Shown: positions 13,279 through 21,926 of the stretch, in pieces
How positions within the stretch are numbered: the stretch's first letter is position 1
Layout of the letters: every line of letters starts with the position of its first letter
From: JAFGCN01 sp964547015
GTDB lineage: Archaea > Aenigmatarchaeota > Aenigmatarchaeia > QMZS01
Assembly (NCBI GenBank): GCA_964547015.1
Contig: CAZJKT010000016.1
Coordinates: forward strand, 1 to 21,956
Direction of reading: 5' to 3'
DNA length: 21,956 nucleotides
The notes under the pieces: generated by a model
Told to the model about the DNA's origin: nothing
What the model saw: the letters and a program-made list of their open reading frames with translations, nothing else
The model's database searches: none
Program-made: the position numbers and the translations under genes

Positions 13279-14991
13279 ATGGAAGAATCCACAAAACCCT
13301 TGGAATTTACGGGAAATTGGTTTATTGACGCTGGAATTCTTGGATTCGTGAACTTGATGGAAGAGGTTTATGGATGGGATTTGGGCAAACTAAACAAAGA
13401 ATTGGACTTAAACCGAGAAAAAGTAGTCTATATATATTTTCCGATGGGCTACCTATTTCGCAATTCAGTTATATCTGGGTTCATTAAACAGAGAAATGCC
13501 CTGGTTGGAGAGTTAGGTAAGCTACCCAAAAAGAGGCGTGTCCTAAGAGATAATCTAAATCTATTGAATGCTGAAAAAAAGGCACTTTCCTCAGAAGATA
13601 AAGGCTATGCAAAAAAGGGTGAGGCTTTGGCTGGAAAAATAGCTAAGACTGAGGCTAGTTTAGTTGAAGAAATGGAATCCCTCCAAAAGAAAAAACTTGA
13701 GTTGGATAAAATCTTAAAAGATCAGAAAAAAGAGGGTGAAGAATTTTGCAATCGACTGAATAATATATTTTGCGAGATAATCGAGGATTCCTCATATGGT
13801 TTTAAGAATGTAGGACCCAAAATTACTGATTTGGTGTCGGATTTTGACCTCAACCCAACGGCTTCTCACAGAAATTTTTTCATATATAATCCAAAGAAGA
13901 GTCTATTTGATTCTTTCCGATATATCTACTTCTTGTTAAAGGGGGATAATCGGCAATTAAATGGTATCTTGAAGGAATTAGTGAAATCGAGGAACTCAGT
14001 GGCCTATGAAGAGTACTTAGATTCTACCTCCACGCCATTTTTGTATTCAGAAAAAGACGGCAGTAACTTAGGATATACCCAACCAATGGCAATACAGGAC
14101 CTAGAACACACCCTTGACCCACCTATACCTGTCTATGCAGCAACGCTGGCCTTCGCTTACGCATTTAGTTATGTTGGAGGTAGACAAGTCTACTTTTATA
14201 CTAATAACTTGGAAATTTGTTATAATCTAAATAAGAGGTTGTCAGTCAAGAAGGAACTTAGTCGCAACCCCAACTTATTCAGAGTGGCTTGGTCGTCGGT
14301 TATGGATGAACTAATTGAACAAAAGGCCCGGTTCTCTTTAGAAAACCTCTACTTAGTAGAATTTGATAAAATAAAGAATCAGAAAGTGGTGGGTGTGGAT
14401 TATTTGGGAATTTCTCAAAGCCAAGCCACGCTTCTTTTGGATGAGACGGTCCGCTCTGCTCTAAGTACCAGACTTAGTTATGGGTTGGGTAGGGAAAAAT
14501 CTAACCTCTGGCTTCTAGAGGGCTTTCTCAAGAGAATGCCTATATATCCTAGTGCTCTGAGACTCTTTTGGGAAGCGATTGGCAAGGGAAGGCCCCTTGA
14601 TACTAGGCTATTTTATGCTTTAGCTATCGATGCGCATATGAGGGGTGATGATGACTCCCAAAATATATTTTCTATGAACTTTTTCGATAATCCTCGAGGA
14701 ATTGTCTCTAAGATAAAACGGGATGTTAATTGGATGTATGTTATCCAGAATGCGGTTCATGACATATATTTAAACGAAGCTGGGAAGAAGCCTCTCTTGT
14801 ACGAAATTTTTTCTGCCCTAAAGAGTAGTGACCGATCCATGTTCATGAATATTATTCTTAGGACACTTAATCAAATTTCTGCTGATAAAAAAAAGCGGGC
14901 TTTGGTGGATACTTACATTTCTTCTCGAGTTTTGAAAAACCGTTGTTGGGAGATATATGCATTGCCTATACTTAATGGCTTGCTTAAATGA
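13279..14991 (+). CDS. cas8b: Cas8, large subunit of type I-B Cascade (Cst1-like)
   Basis: This 570-aa protein holds the large-subunit position in the operon. In Cascade, Cas8 recognises the PAM and recruits Cas3. The N-terminal GNWFIDAGILGFVNLMEEVYG resembles the start of Cst1/Cas8 proteins of Tneap-type I-B systems. Residues about 70-155 form a long charged helix with coiled-coil character. The CxxC pairs that name the CXXC-CXXC Cst1 family are absent. The C-terminal 67 residues are helical and align with the protein encoded by the next gene. Its stop overlaps that gene (ATGA). TTA and CTA leucine codons are frequent, unlike cas6 or cas1. The name rests on context plus the N-terminal likeness, since Cas8 sequences diverge strongly. 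Confidence 0.8.
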   Translation: MEESTKPLEFTGNWFIDAGILGFVNLMEEVYGWDLGKLNKELDLNREKVVYIYFPMGYLFRNSVISGFIKQRNALVGELGKLPKKRRVLRDNLNLLNAEKKALSSEDKGYAKKGEALAGKIAKTEASLVEEMESLQKKKLELDKILKDQKKEGEEFCNRLNNIFCEIIEDSSYGFKNVGPKITDLVSDFDLNPTASHRNFFIYNPKKSLFDSFRYIYFLLKGDNRQLNGILKELVKSRNSVAYEEYLDSTSTPFLYSEKDGSNLGYTQPMAIQDLEHTLDPPIPVYAATLAFAYAFSYVGGRQVYFYTNNLEICYNLNKRLSVKKELSRNPNLFRVAWSSVMDELIEQKARFSLENLYLVEFDKIKNQKVVGVDYLGISQSQATLLLDETVRSALSTRLSYGLGREKSNLWLLEGFLKRMPIYPSALRLFWEAIGKGRPLDTRLFYALAIDAHMRGDDDSQNIFSMNFFDNPRGIVSKIKRDVNWMYVIQNAVHDIYLNEAGKKPLLYEIFSALKSSDRSMFMNIILRTLNQISADKKKRALVDTYISSRVLKNRCWEIYALPILNGLLK

Positions 14992-15365
14992 TTATGGGTG
15001 TTGTTGTTTCTGGGGATGAAAAACTTACGGAGATGGAATCTTCTCGCATAGTTGGGCGGTTAAAGAAGGAAGCAGCAATATTCTTTAAGGATACTTCGGA
15101 GAACTATCGTCAAAAACTAATATATACTCTTCTAAACTCAATAAAGTCACAAGATCGGGGACGATTTTTGCAGACCTTGCTCAGGGCGACTAACTCAGGC
15201 ACGAGGGACAATATAGAAGGTCAAGGTTTCGTAGCAACAATGTGCCAGTCTTACGAATTGTGGTCAGAGGCGTTGTTTGAACGTTGCGCATATGCAATCA
15301 TACTGGGGATTATGTCCGCAAATAACTCTATAAATAATGACGTTAATTATGGGGGTAGAGAATGA
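14988..15365 (+). CDS. Probable Cas11-like small subunit, related to the Cas8 C-terminus
   Basis: A 125-aa helical protein between cas8 and cas7, joined to both by ATGA overlaps and so translationally coupled. Residues 46-69 (YTLLNSIKSQDRGRFLQTLL plus RATN) align without gaps to Cas8 residues 508-531, with 9 of 24 identical by my count. The likeness continues weakly to the ends (ERCAYAIILGIM against CWEIYALPILNGLL). Small subunits (Cas11) line Cascade and stabilise the R-loop. In studied I-B systems Cas11 is often made by internal initiation within cas8, so a separate gene related to the Cas8 end is unusual. A second in-frame ATG lies at 14994. Function is inferred from position, size and this alignment. 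Confidence 0.65.
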   Translation: MIMGVVVSGDEKLTEMESSRIVGRLKKEAAIFFKDTSENYRQKLIYTLLNSIKSQDRGRFLQTLLRATNSGTRDNIEGQGFVATMCQSYELWSEALFERCAYAIILGIMSANNSINNDVNYGGRE

Positions 15366-16333
15366 GTAGGTATATAGTTTTGGATGTGGTTTTTCACGCA
15401 GGGTCACTTAATTACGATCAAGGTACGGGGAACTTTCAAGAATTGAAAAAAATAACCAAATGGGATGGGAGACAATACGTGATGGTTAGTAGATATGCCC
15501 TAAGATATAGTCTTCTCCATTGGGCCAATAAGCTTTTTGGGGAAAGCTGGCCGTTGGCAGGATCAGAAGAATTCAAGTCCGATAAGTCGAATGTGACTAA
15601 TCCAAAAAAGGAGCTGCTGGTTGAAAAGAAAATCCTCAATTATCCTGAGTTTGACCTTTTTGGGTATATGATTACAGAACAGGGATCTAAAGAATCTGCT
15701 AAGACAAGAACCGCTCCGGTGAAGCTCTCCCATGCAATTTCATTAACACCCTTTAAATTTGACTCTCATTTTAACGCCAATCTGGATTTGGCCAATCGAT
15801 CCGGTAACAAAGAGAATATTAACCCATTTAACATGGAAGAACATAGAGGATTTTATATATACAATATCACTATTGATTTAGACAGGTTAGGAAAATTAGA
15901 TGGGGATAGTGAAGGGCAATATGGGGCCGACAAAAAGAGTGAAAAAGTGATGCAATTGCTAAAGACTGTGTTTTCGCTTAAACGTGAGATAAAGGGGCGT
16001 ATGGAGGACCTATCCCCCTGGCTGGTTGTGGTTGGCTTATATGAAGATGGGAATTATGCCACTTACCTAGACAGATTAGAGTTGAGCAAGTCTCATATCT
16101 ACAAGCTGATTACAAAAGAGAAGACTACCCAAGACAATGGACGAACCATCAAAGAAATAGAAAGTGAGACTCTGGATAAAGATGCCCCAAAATTTGTGAT
16201 TGATTTTGGTGAAGAAAAGCCAATTTCTAGGCAAAAGAGTGAGATTTTGACTGAAGTGGAGAACTTTGCAAAGGGCAAAAGTAGGGGGGGATTATATCTT
16301 TTCAAAAGGGACTTTGTTGAATTGAGTGCGTAG
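15362..16333 (+). CDS. cas7: Cas7 backbone subunit (Cst2/DevR family, type I-B)
   Basis: A 323-aa RAMP protein that polymerises along the crRNA to form the Cascade backbone. The N-terminal region LNYDQGTGNFQELKKI (about 17-32) followed by WDGRQYVMVSRYALRYSL is characteristic of the Cst2/DevR family of type I-B systems. HRGFYIYNITIDLDRLG in the middle is also typical. Length is normal. It overlaps the small-subunit gene by ATGA, and cas5 starts 30 nt after its stop. This family match is the main basis for calling the locus Tneap-type I-B. Confidence 0.9.
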   Translation: MSRYIVLDVVFHAGSLNYDQGTGNFQELKKITKWDGRQYVMVSRYALRYSLLHWANKLFGESWPLAGSEEFKSDKSNVTNPKKELLVEKKILNYPEFDLFGYMITEQGSKESAKTRTAPVKLSHAISLTPFKFDSHFNANLDLANRSGNKENINPFNMEEHRGFYIYNITIDLDRLGKLDGDSEGQYGADKKSEKVMQLLKTVFSLKREIKGRMEDLSPWLVVVGLYEDGNYATYLDRLELSKSHIYKLITKEKTTQDNGRTIKEIESETLDKDAPKFVIDFGEEKPISRQKSEILTEVENFAKGKSRGGLYLFKRDFVELSA

Positions 16334-16363
16334 CTTTCTAACTATTCTTAAACTAGTAGATTT

Positions 16364-17209
16364 ATGGAACGTACACTCTTTTTGGAGTTATTTCAACCGT
16401 TTGCTCAATACAGAAATCCCTTTACATTTTACTATGCTCAAACCTTCCCCCTGCCTCCAAAATCAACGATAATTGGAATGCTGCAAAACGCCACAGGTAG
16501 GTATTATGATCCTGCTTTTTGGGCGTTAAAATTAAGCGTACATGGTGGCTTTGAATCTTCATTTGAGAATTATCAAAGCTTGATAATGGGCCGAGTTACA
16601 CTAAGGACATTGGGAGGTAATGTGGCTCTTATGAACCGGGGCAGACGTCTATACGGTTTAGGTCCGAAGTCACAAAGGTATCCGGTGGTCCAACAAGAAT
16701 TGTTCAATGGCAGGATTTATCTTTTTCTCAGAGGGGACGAGAACATCATTATGGAGATAAGTACTGCTCTTAGGAGAATGCCAAAAGTCCTTAGTCTGGG
16801 TCGGAGTGAGGATATAATTTTCATTAAAAATGACCTTTCGATAAAACCCTCCGAATCTGCTGAAGTTAAGAGAGACCTCTGGCTTACTTATCCCACATAT
16901 ATCCTTAGCGAGACCAAAGGAGGCGAAAAGTTCCCCCTAAAAAATCAAAAGTATCCCGTATATTCCCTGCCTCTCAAAGTTCAGTTTGAGAACAAAGTCG
17001 GAGAGAATTTTGTTCCCGTTAAAAGCAAGGCAGAAATTAGCAAGAAAACCGAAAGAAGGACAGAATTTGGGAAGGTCATTCATACGGGGTACGATTACAC
17101 TATTCACCTCAGAGAAGGATCAAAGGTAAATATTGAGACCCATAAAGTGACCTTATCGGATGGGACAGATAAAATATTCAAGATACTTACTGATTATGGC
17201 TGGTTATGA
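16364..17209 (+). CDS. cas5: Cas5 crRNA 5'-handle-binding subunit (Cas5t-like)
   Basis: A 281-aa RAMP protein that caps the 5' handle of crRNA in Cascade. Its N-terminus, FLELFQPFAQYRNPFTFYYA followed by TFPLPPKSTIIGML, is the classic Cas5 start in which the strand is followed by a PPKSTIIGML helix. Length is usual for Cas5 without nuclease function, and cas6 is separate here, so no processing role is needed. The 30-nt gap after cas7 has no clear promoter. The end overlaps cas3 by 14 nt. Confidence 0.88.
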   Translation: MERTLFLELFQPFAQYRNPFTFYYAQTFPLPPKSTIIGMLQNATGRYYDPAFWALKLSVHGGFESSFENYQSLIMGRVTLRTLGGNVALMNRGRRLYGLGPKSQRYPVVQQELFNGRIYLFLRGDENIIMEISTALRRMPKVLSLGRSEDIIFIKNDLSIKPSESAEVKRDLWLTYPTYILSETKGGEKFPLKNQKYPVYSLPLKVQFENKVGENFVPVKSKAEISKKTERRTEFGKVIHTGYDYTIHLREGSKVNIETHKVTLSDGTDKIFKILTDYGWL

Positions 17210-19994
17210 CTCTGAGCTATTGGGGTTTCTAAGGGCTAAAGATAAAAGAGTGGATAATCCGCTCCTTGAATACCATATAAGCGAGACACTTATTCGCTTA
17301 AAGCAATTTCGGGACTTTGTCAAAAAGAATGAGGCAAATTTTGATTACCCTGGATTTAAAGATAATTCTTTTTTCAACAATCTTGCATTGGCGTTGGTTA
17401 TCCATGACTTGGGGAAAATAGATTACGCCTTTCAGAGGAAGGTATTTGACCGGTCGGAAAGGGAAGAAGCCAAGGGAGATTGGACGAAAGTCAATGGCCT
17501 ATTTGAAACTTTTCGAAAGCACGAAAATTACTGGAACTTTAAGGTCAGGCACGAGATACTTTCTGCTATATGGAGCGTTGCACTATTGGGGAATGAATTG
17601 GATTCTAGGAAAATCAGAACCGCCGTCCTTTTGCATCACTATAATGAATATTATCTCGACGAAAAAAACTTGCCAGATATAATCCGCTCTTATCGTGACG
17701 AAATTTTGGCTTATCTTGACTTTCTTTTGGCTAAAAAAGATGAATTAATTGTAATAGTGAAGGACCTTATTAGCGTAGCCAAAGAAAATGGCTTTGAGGT
17801 TAAACTGCCTACTCCAATTAGTTTTGATAGTTTGGAAGAACTAAGAAAGGCGATTGAGAATAGAGCGGATGATATTTCCCTGCTTGGAGAATTTTACGAG
17901 ATTGAAACCGAAAAGCACGACTATGACTTTTTTGTTTTTTTGGGGATATTGAGGCGGTGCGATTATTCCGCAAGCGGTGACGTTGATATTGAGGGGGTGG
18001 CGGATTTAAATTCTGTGTTTAAAGAGGTCGAACAGAATATAACTTCAAAAATTGAGGAAAAGCTCAAAAAGAAGGTGGTTCTTTGGCAAAAAGAGGCTCT
18101 AACTTCCTCGAAAAGCAAGAATGTTCTGCTGGTGGCTCCAACAGGATCTGGGAAAACTGAGTTTGCGTTAATGTGGGCGGGAAGGAATAACCGAAAACTC
18201 ATTTATACCCTTCCATTGAGGGTGGCATTAAATGACTTGTTTGCTCGATTTGGTCGAGATGATGGATATTTTAACAAGGAATTTGTAGATATATTGCATT
18301 CTACGTCATTTATAGAACATCTTAAGGGTTCTCGTGAAGGCAGGGAGTTTAATATTGGTGGAAAAGTGACATCATCCAAGATGATGTCCTACCCAATACT
18401 ACTTACCACACCAGATCAGGTTTTCTTAGCTTCTTTGAAATATTATGGATTTGACAAGTTGCTGTCCATATACCCGACATCTTCAATTGTCATAGATGAA
18501 ATTCAGGCGTACAATCCAGAAATGGCGGCGATTATCATAAAGACCTTGGAGATTATAAGCGAGTTGAAGGGGGCGGTTCTGGTAATAACCGCAACGCTCC
18601 CACCCTATTTTAGGCCATTTTTGATAAAGGCTGAGGCCGATTCAAGGTCCAAGGAAATTGTCTCCAATCTGGATTTTCATCCCGTCGACTTAAGCAAGTG
18701 GAGCAAGGAAAAAAAGGCCATAATTAAAAATTACGGATTGAAGCGGCATAAGATTGAATTTGTGGATAAGCCTCTTTTTGAGTATAGCTCCAAGACTGAA
18801 CCTGAAATTGAAGAGGGCTTTGGTAAAATCGAGGAGACCCTTACCCAGAGTACGGACCAGAACGTTCTGATCATAGTGAACAACGTCGGAAAGGCAATTA
18901 AACTCTACGAAAAACTGGGTGGCAGAAATGATCCTGGGGTCTATCTGTTGCACTCTCGATTGCTGGAAAATGAAAAGGACAAGAGAATAAACGAGATAAA
19001 ACAGAATCTTAAGGATGGCAAGAAAGGGATGGTGCTAATCTCAACCCAGTTGGTTGAAGCTTCTGTAGATATAGACTTTGATATTTTGTTTACAGAAATA
19101 TCGCCAATCGACAGCCAAGTCCAGAGATGGGGTAGAGTTTATCGAAACAGGCCAGAAGATTATCAGTCCAATGGCCCAAATATTCACATTTTCTCTGAAG
19201 CTGACAGAGGAACAAATGCAATCTATCACAAAGAGACGCTTCTCAAGACGATTGATATTTTGAAGCAGAAGGAAGGCGAATTGCTGGATTGTGAAGCTGA
19301 AAGGGCATTGGTCGAAAAGACCTTTGATGAGACTTTATCTGATGGAAGGACGTTGAAGGAGCGATATATCAATGAGATTTATAGGAATCTAGACTATCTA
19401 AAATACTTTACCGCAGAACGACGAAGCGAAGCCCAGAGACTATTCAGGCAGATTGCTGGAATTCAGGCAATTGTCCCTGAGGCGATGGCTGCTGAGAAAG
19501 GTCTGACTGTCGAGGATACAAAATTGAATAATGTTCTAGCTGAGATAATTCGTAGCGATGATTTTACCAAAGATACTTCTTGGAAAATTATTATAGAACG
19601 ATTGAAAGAGGAAGGTATCAACGTTCCCAAGGTGGAGGTGGAACTTGAGGATTTTCGATGGAAATTGAAAGCAATCCTTTATAGATATTCTATGAGCGTT
19701 CCAATGTATTATTTTGAGAAGCACCAAAGACAGTTCTATCGAGAATTCAAGAATTTTAGGATCATATCTAAGCCTCTCAACGAAGATGAATGTAAAGAAA
19801 TTGTAGAANNNNNNNNNNNNNNNNNNNNNNNNNNNNNNNNNNNNNNNNNNNNNNNNNNNNNNNNNNNNNNNNNNNNNNNNNNNNNNNNNNNNNNNNNNNN
19901 NNNNNNNNAAGAAATTGTAGAATATGGGAAATTTAGCGGGGATAAGGATGTTGACTCAAGTGAGATTGATGCTTTTGAAAACAAAATCATTTAG
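17196..19994 (+). CDS. cas3: Cas3 HD nuclease-helicase
   Basis: This protein unwinds and degrades DNA marked by Cascade. It has 932 codons as assembled, including 34 unknown; closing the false gap gives 894. The HD nuclease lies in the first 260 residues: EYH (H27), HD (70-71), RHE (H119), HH (147-148) and RRCDYSA (D255). The helicase has Walker A APTGSGKT (314-321), a DEIQ Walker B (434-437), TAT (465-467) and QRWGRVYR (643-650). Start choice: ATG 17196 overlaps cas5 by 14 nt and begins MAGYDSELLG. An ATG at 17160 would overlap by 50 nt. HD and helicase are fused in the usual order. Nothing suggests inactivity. Confidence 0.92.
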   Translation: MAGYDSELLGFLRAKDKRVDNPLLEYHISETLIRLKQFRDFVKKNEANFDYPGFKDNSFFNNLALALVIHDLGKIDYAFQRKVFDRSEREEAKGDWTKVNGLFETFRKHENYWNFKVRHEILSAIWSVALLGNELDSRKIRTAVLLHHYNEYYLDEKNLPDIIRSYRDEILAYLDFLLAKKDELIVIVKDLISVAKENGFEVKLPTPISFDSLEELRKAIENRADDISLLGEFYEIETEKHDYDFFVFLGILRRCDYSASGDVDIEGVADLNSVFKEVEQNITSKIEEKLKKKVVLWQKEALTSSKSKNVLLVAPTGSGKTEFALMWAGRNNRKLIYTLPLRVALNDLFARFGRDDGYFNKEFVDILHSTSFIEHLKGSREGREFNIGGKVTSSKMMSYPILLTTPDQVFLASLKYYGFDKLLSIYPTSSIVIDEIQAYNPEMAAIIIKTLEIISELKGAVLVITATLPPYFRPFLIKAEADSRSKEIVSNLDFHPVDLSKWSKEKKAIIKNYGLKRHKIEFVDKPLFEYSSKTEPEIEEGFGKIEETLTQSTDQNVLIIVNNVGKAIKLYEKLGGRNDPGVYLLHSRLLENEKDKRINEIKQNLKDGKKGMVLISTQLVEASVDIDFDILFTEISPIDSQVQRWGRVYRNRPEDYQSNGPNIHIFSEADRGTNAIYHKETLLKTIDILKQKEGELLDCEAERALVEKTFDETLSDGRTLKERYINEIYRNLDYLKYFTAERRSEAQRLFRQIAGIQAIVPEAMAAEKGLTVEDTKLNNVLAEIIRSDDFTKDTSWKIIIERLKEEGINVPKVEVELEDFRWKLKAILYRYSMSVPMYYFEKHQRQFYREFKNFRIISKPLNEDECKEIVEXXXXXXXXXXXXXXXXXXXXXXXXXXXXXXXXXXEIVEYGKFSGDKDVDSSEIDAFENKII
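19809..19908. other. Assembly gap of 100 N inside cas3, probably artificial
   Basis: The last 14 bases before the gap (aagaaattgtagaa) are repeated exactly as the first 14 after it. Merging them keeps the cas3 frame (CKEIVEYGKF). The two contigs most likely overlap here and no sequence is missing. Confidence 0.85.
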
Positions 19995-20032
19995 CGGCCC
20001 TCATTCAATCAAAGTTATCAAATCTTATAATT

Positions 20033-20554
20033 ATGGACCTCTTGAACAAGGACTCGGTTTTCACCGGCACAAAAATCAACTATTTTTTCATCTGCCCGAC
20101 AAAGCTTTGGCTGTTCTCGCACTTCACGACTATGGAGCAAAACTCGGAGCTGGTCGCCTTGGGAAATCTGGTCCAGAACGACACTTACAAAAAAGACAAA
20201 AAAGATATTGTAATCGACCAGAATATCGCAATAGATTTTATCAAAAGAGGGAAGGGGCTTGTGCTCCATGAAATTAAAAAGTCAAGCAAAATGGAAAAAG
20301 CCCACGAAATGCAACTGCTTTATTATCTTTACTATCTCAAAACCGAAAAGGGGATAGATAACGCTGTTGGCGAGATTGACTACCCGAAACAAAGGCATAT
20401 TCTGAGGATAAATCTTACAGAAAAAAAAGAGACCGAACTTAAATCTGCCTTTGGGAAAATATCTCAAATAATAAGCCTGCCAAAGCCTCCAAAGCCTGAG
20501 AAGAAAAGAATTTGCCGAAAATGCAGTTACTTTGAATTTTGCTTTTCAAATTAA
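20033..20554 (+). CDS. cas4: Cas4 RecB-like nuclease with iron-sulfur cluster
   Basis: A 173-aa adaptation nuclease that trims prespacers and helps select PAM and orientation. Four cluster cysteines are present: C21 (ICPTKLW) and C161, C164, C170 (CRKCSYFEFC). RecB nuclease residues D68, E80 and K82 (HEIKKSSK) and the QLLYYLYYL motif at 94 are intact. The usual first metal-binding His of GxxxH is Q48 here (LGNLVQND). It lies 38 nt after cas3 and 2 nt before cas1. Codon use resembles cas1 and the housekeeping genes. Confidence 0.88.
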   Translation: MDLLNKDSVFTGTKINYFFICPTKLWLFSHFTTMEQNSELVALGNLVQNDTYKKDKKDIVIDQNIAIDFIKRGKGLVLHEIKKSSKMEKAHEMQLLYYLYYLKTEKGIDNAVGEIDYPKQRHILRINLTEKKETELKSAFGKISQIISLPKPPKPEKKRICRKCSYFEFCFSN

Positions 20555-20556
20555 TA

Positions 20557-21564
20557 ATGGGCAAAGTAAATTTTTTTATAACTAAAAATGGGGTTCTGAA
20601 AAGAAAGCAAAACACAGTCTACTTTGTGAGAAAAAACGATGAAGGCGAGCTTGAAAAAAGGATTCTGCCTATTGAGAAAATATACTCTATTTACGCCCAC
20701 GGCCGCCTCTCGTTCTCGTCAGGCGTGGTTTCATATCTCTCGAAGCACAACGTCCCTATCCACTTTTTCAATTACTATGGATTTTACGAGGGAAGTTTCT
20801 ACCCAAGGGAAAAATTGCTGTCCGGAGATATTTTGATTAAGCAGGCCGAAAACTATATAAACCCTTCAAAGAGGATCATTATCGCCAAAAAGTTTGTTTA
20901 TGGCGCTGCTGAGAATATCGTCCGCAATCTTCAATATTACGAACGAACTAAGGGAGAACTTGAAGATTACCTGGCGCATATAAGGGACCTTGAAAACAAA
21001 ATAGATCTTCAGAAGGACATCCCAAGCCTGATGGCGATTGAGGGAAATATTAGGGAGGCCTACTACCAAAGCCTTAATGCCATTTTGCCCGATGCTTTCC
21101 AGTTTGATAAGCGGACAAAAAGGCCGCCTGAGAATATGCTCAATTCCCTTATTAGCTTTGGAAACTCTCTTGTATATTCTGGCGTACTCACGGAAATTTA
21201 CAACACCCAGCTTAATCCTACCATTTCATATCTGCATGAGCCTTCTGAAAGGAGATTTTCCCTTTCATTGGATATCTCTGAGATTTTTAAGCCATTTATC
21301 GCTGATAGGGTCATATTCAAGCTGATAAACAAACGAATGATTGATGAATCATGTTTTGTCAAGGATTTAAACTATTGCCTTCTAAATGATAAAGGGAGGC
21401 GGTTGTTTTTGCAGGAATATGACGCCAGGCTTAGGACTACAATTAAGCACAGGACACTTGGTAGAAGCGTGTCTTATCAGCGGCTAATCCGGCTTGAGTG
21501 CTATAAGCTCATAAAGCATCTACTAGGCATTTATAATTATGAACCGTTTGTAATATGGTGGTAG
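20557..21564 (+). CDS. cas1: Cas1 integrase (type I-B)
   Basis: A 335-aa spacer integrase. The metal-binding triad is visible: E162 (AIEGNIRE), H227 (YLHEPS) and D239 (SLDISEIFKP). The C-terminal helical catalytic domain and N-terminal beta domain are in the normal order. The ATG at 20557 is chosen over a TTG at 20539, which would overlap cas4. cas2 starts one base after its stop. Sequence style fits the type I-B Cas1 branch. Confidence 0.95.
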   Translation: MGKVNFFITKNGVLKRKQNTVYFVRKNDEGELEKRILPIEKIYSIYAHGRLSFSSGVVSYLSKHNVPIHFFNYYGFYEGSFYPREKLLSGDILIKQAENYINPSKRIIIAKKFVYGAAENIVRNLQYYERTKGELEDYLAHIRDLENKIDLQKDIPSLMAIEGNIREAYYQSLNAILPDAFQFDKRTKRPPENMLNSLISFGNSLVYSGVLTEIYNTQLNPTISYLHEPSERRFSLSLDISEIFKPFIADRVIFKLINKRMIDESCFVKDLNYCLLNDKGRRLFLQEYDARLRTTIKHRTLGRSVSYQRLIRLECYKLIKHLLGIYNYEPFVIWW

Positions 21565-21565
21565 T

Positions 21566-21829
21566 ATGTATGCGATAATCGTCTATGATGTTTCGACTGA
21601 AAGGGTGGCTAAAGTCTGCCAGTTTCTTCGGAAGTTTATGAATTGGGTCCAGAATTCGGTGTTTGAGGGCGAGGTGACAAAAAGCGAGTTAGAGCGAATC
21701 CGAAGGGGCTTGGAAGAGAGAATCGACAAGACACAAGATTTTGTCATATTTTACGTGCTTAGGACTGATGACTTATTGAAGAGAGATATTATGGGTATTG
21801 AGAAGTCCAAGACAGGGAATGTCATTTAG
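21566..21829 (+). CDS. cas2: Cas2 adaptation subunit
   Basis: An 87-aa ferredoxin-fold protein that dimerises between Cas1 dimers. The N-terminal MYAIIVYDVS carries the conserved Asp (D8), and NSVFEGEVTKSEL is the usual central segment. Length is normal. It is the last cas gene and is followed directly by the CRISPR leader. Confidence 0.95.
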   Translation: MYAIIVYDVSTERVAKVCQFLRKFMNWVQNSVFEGEVTKSELERIRRGLEERIDKTQDFVIFYVLRTDDLLKRDIMGIEKSKTGNVI

Positions 21830-21926
21830 TTGTGGATATTTATATAGCCACCCCCACTTTGAACATTCCCGACTATTTTCTTTATTAAAAGGAGAAATAT
21901 AGCTAATTATGACCGCTATTTGGTGG
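21830..21926 (+). promoter_or_regulatory. CRISPR leader
   Basis: A 97-nt AT-rich stretch between cas2 and the first repeat. Two TATA-like boxes are present: atatttatata near 21836-21846 and AAATATAG at 21895-21902. The second lies 25-32 nt before the repeat, placing pre-crRNA initiation near the repeat start. Integration of new spacers would occur at the leader-repeat junction at 21926/21927. Confidence 0.75.

Noticed and set aside
17160..17195. Upstream ATG for cas3 at 17160
   Set aside because: It would overlap cas5 by 50 nt and add 12 residues unlike Cas3; the ATG at 17196 gives a short 14-nt overlap.
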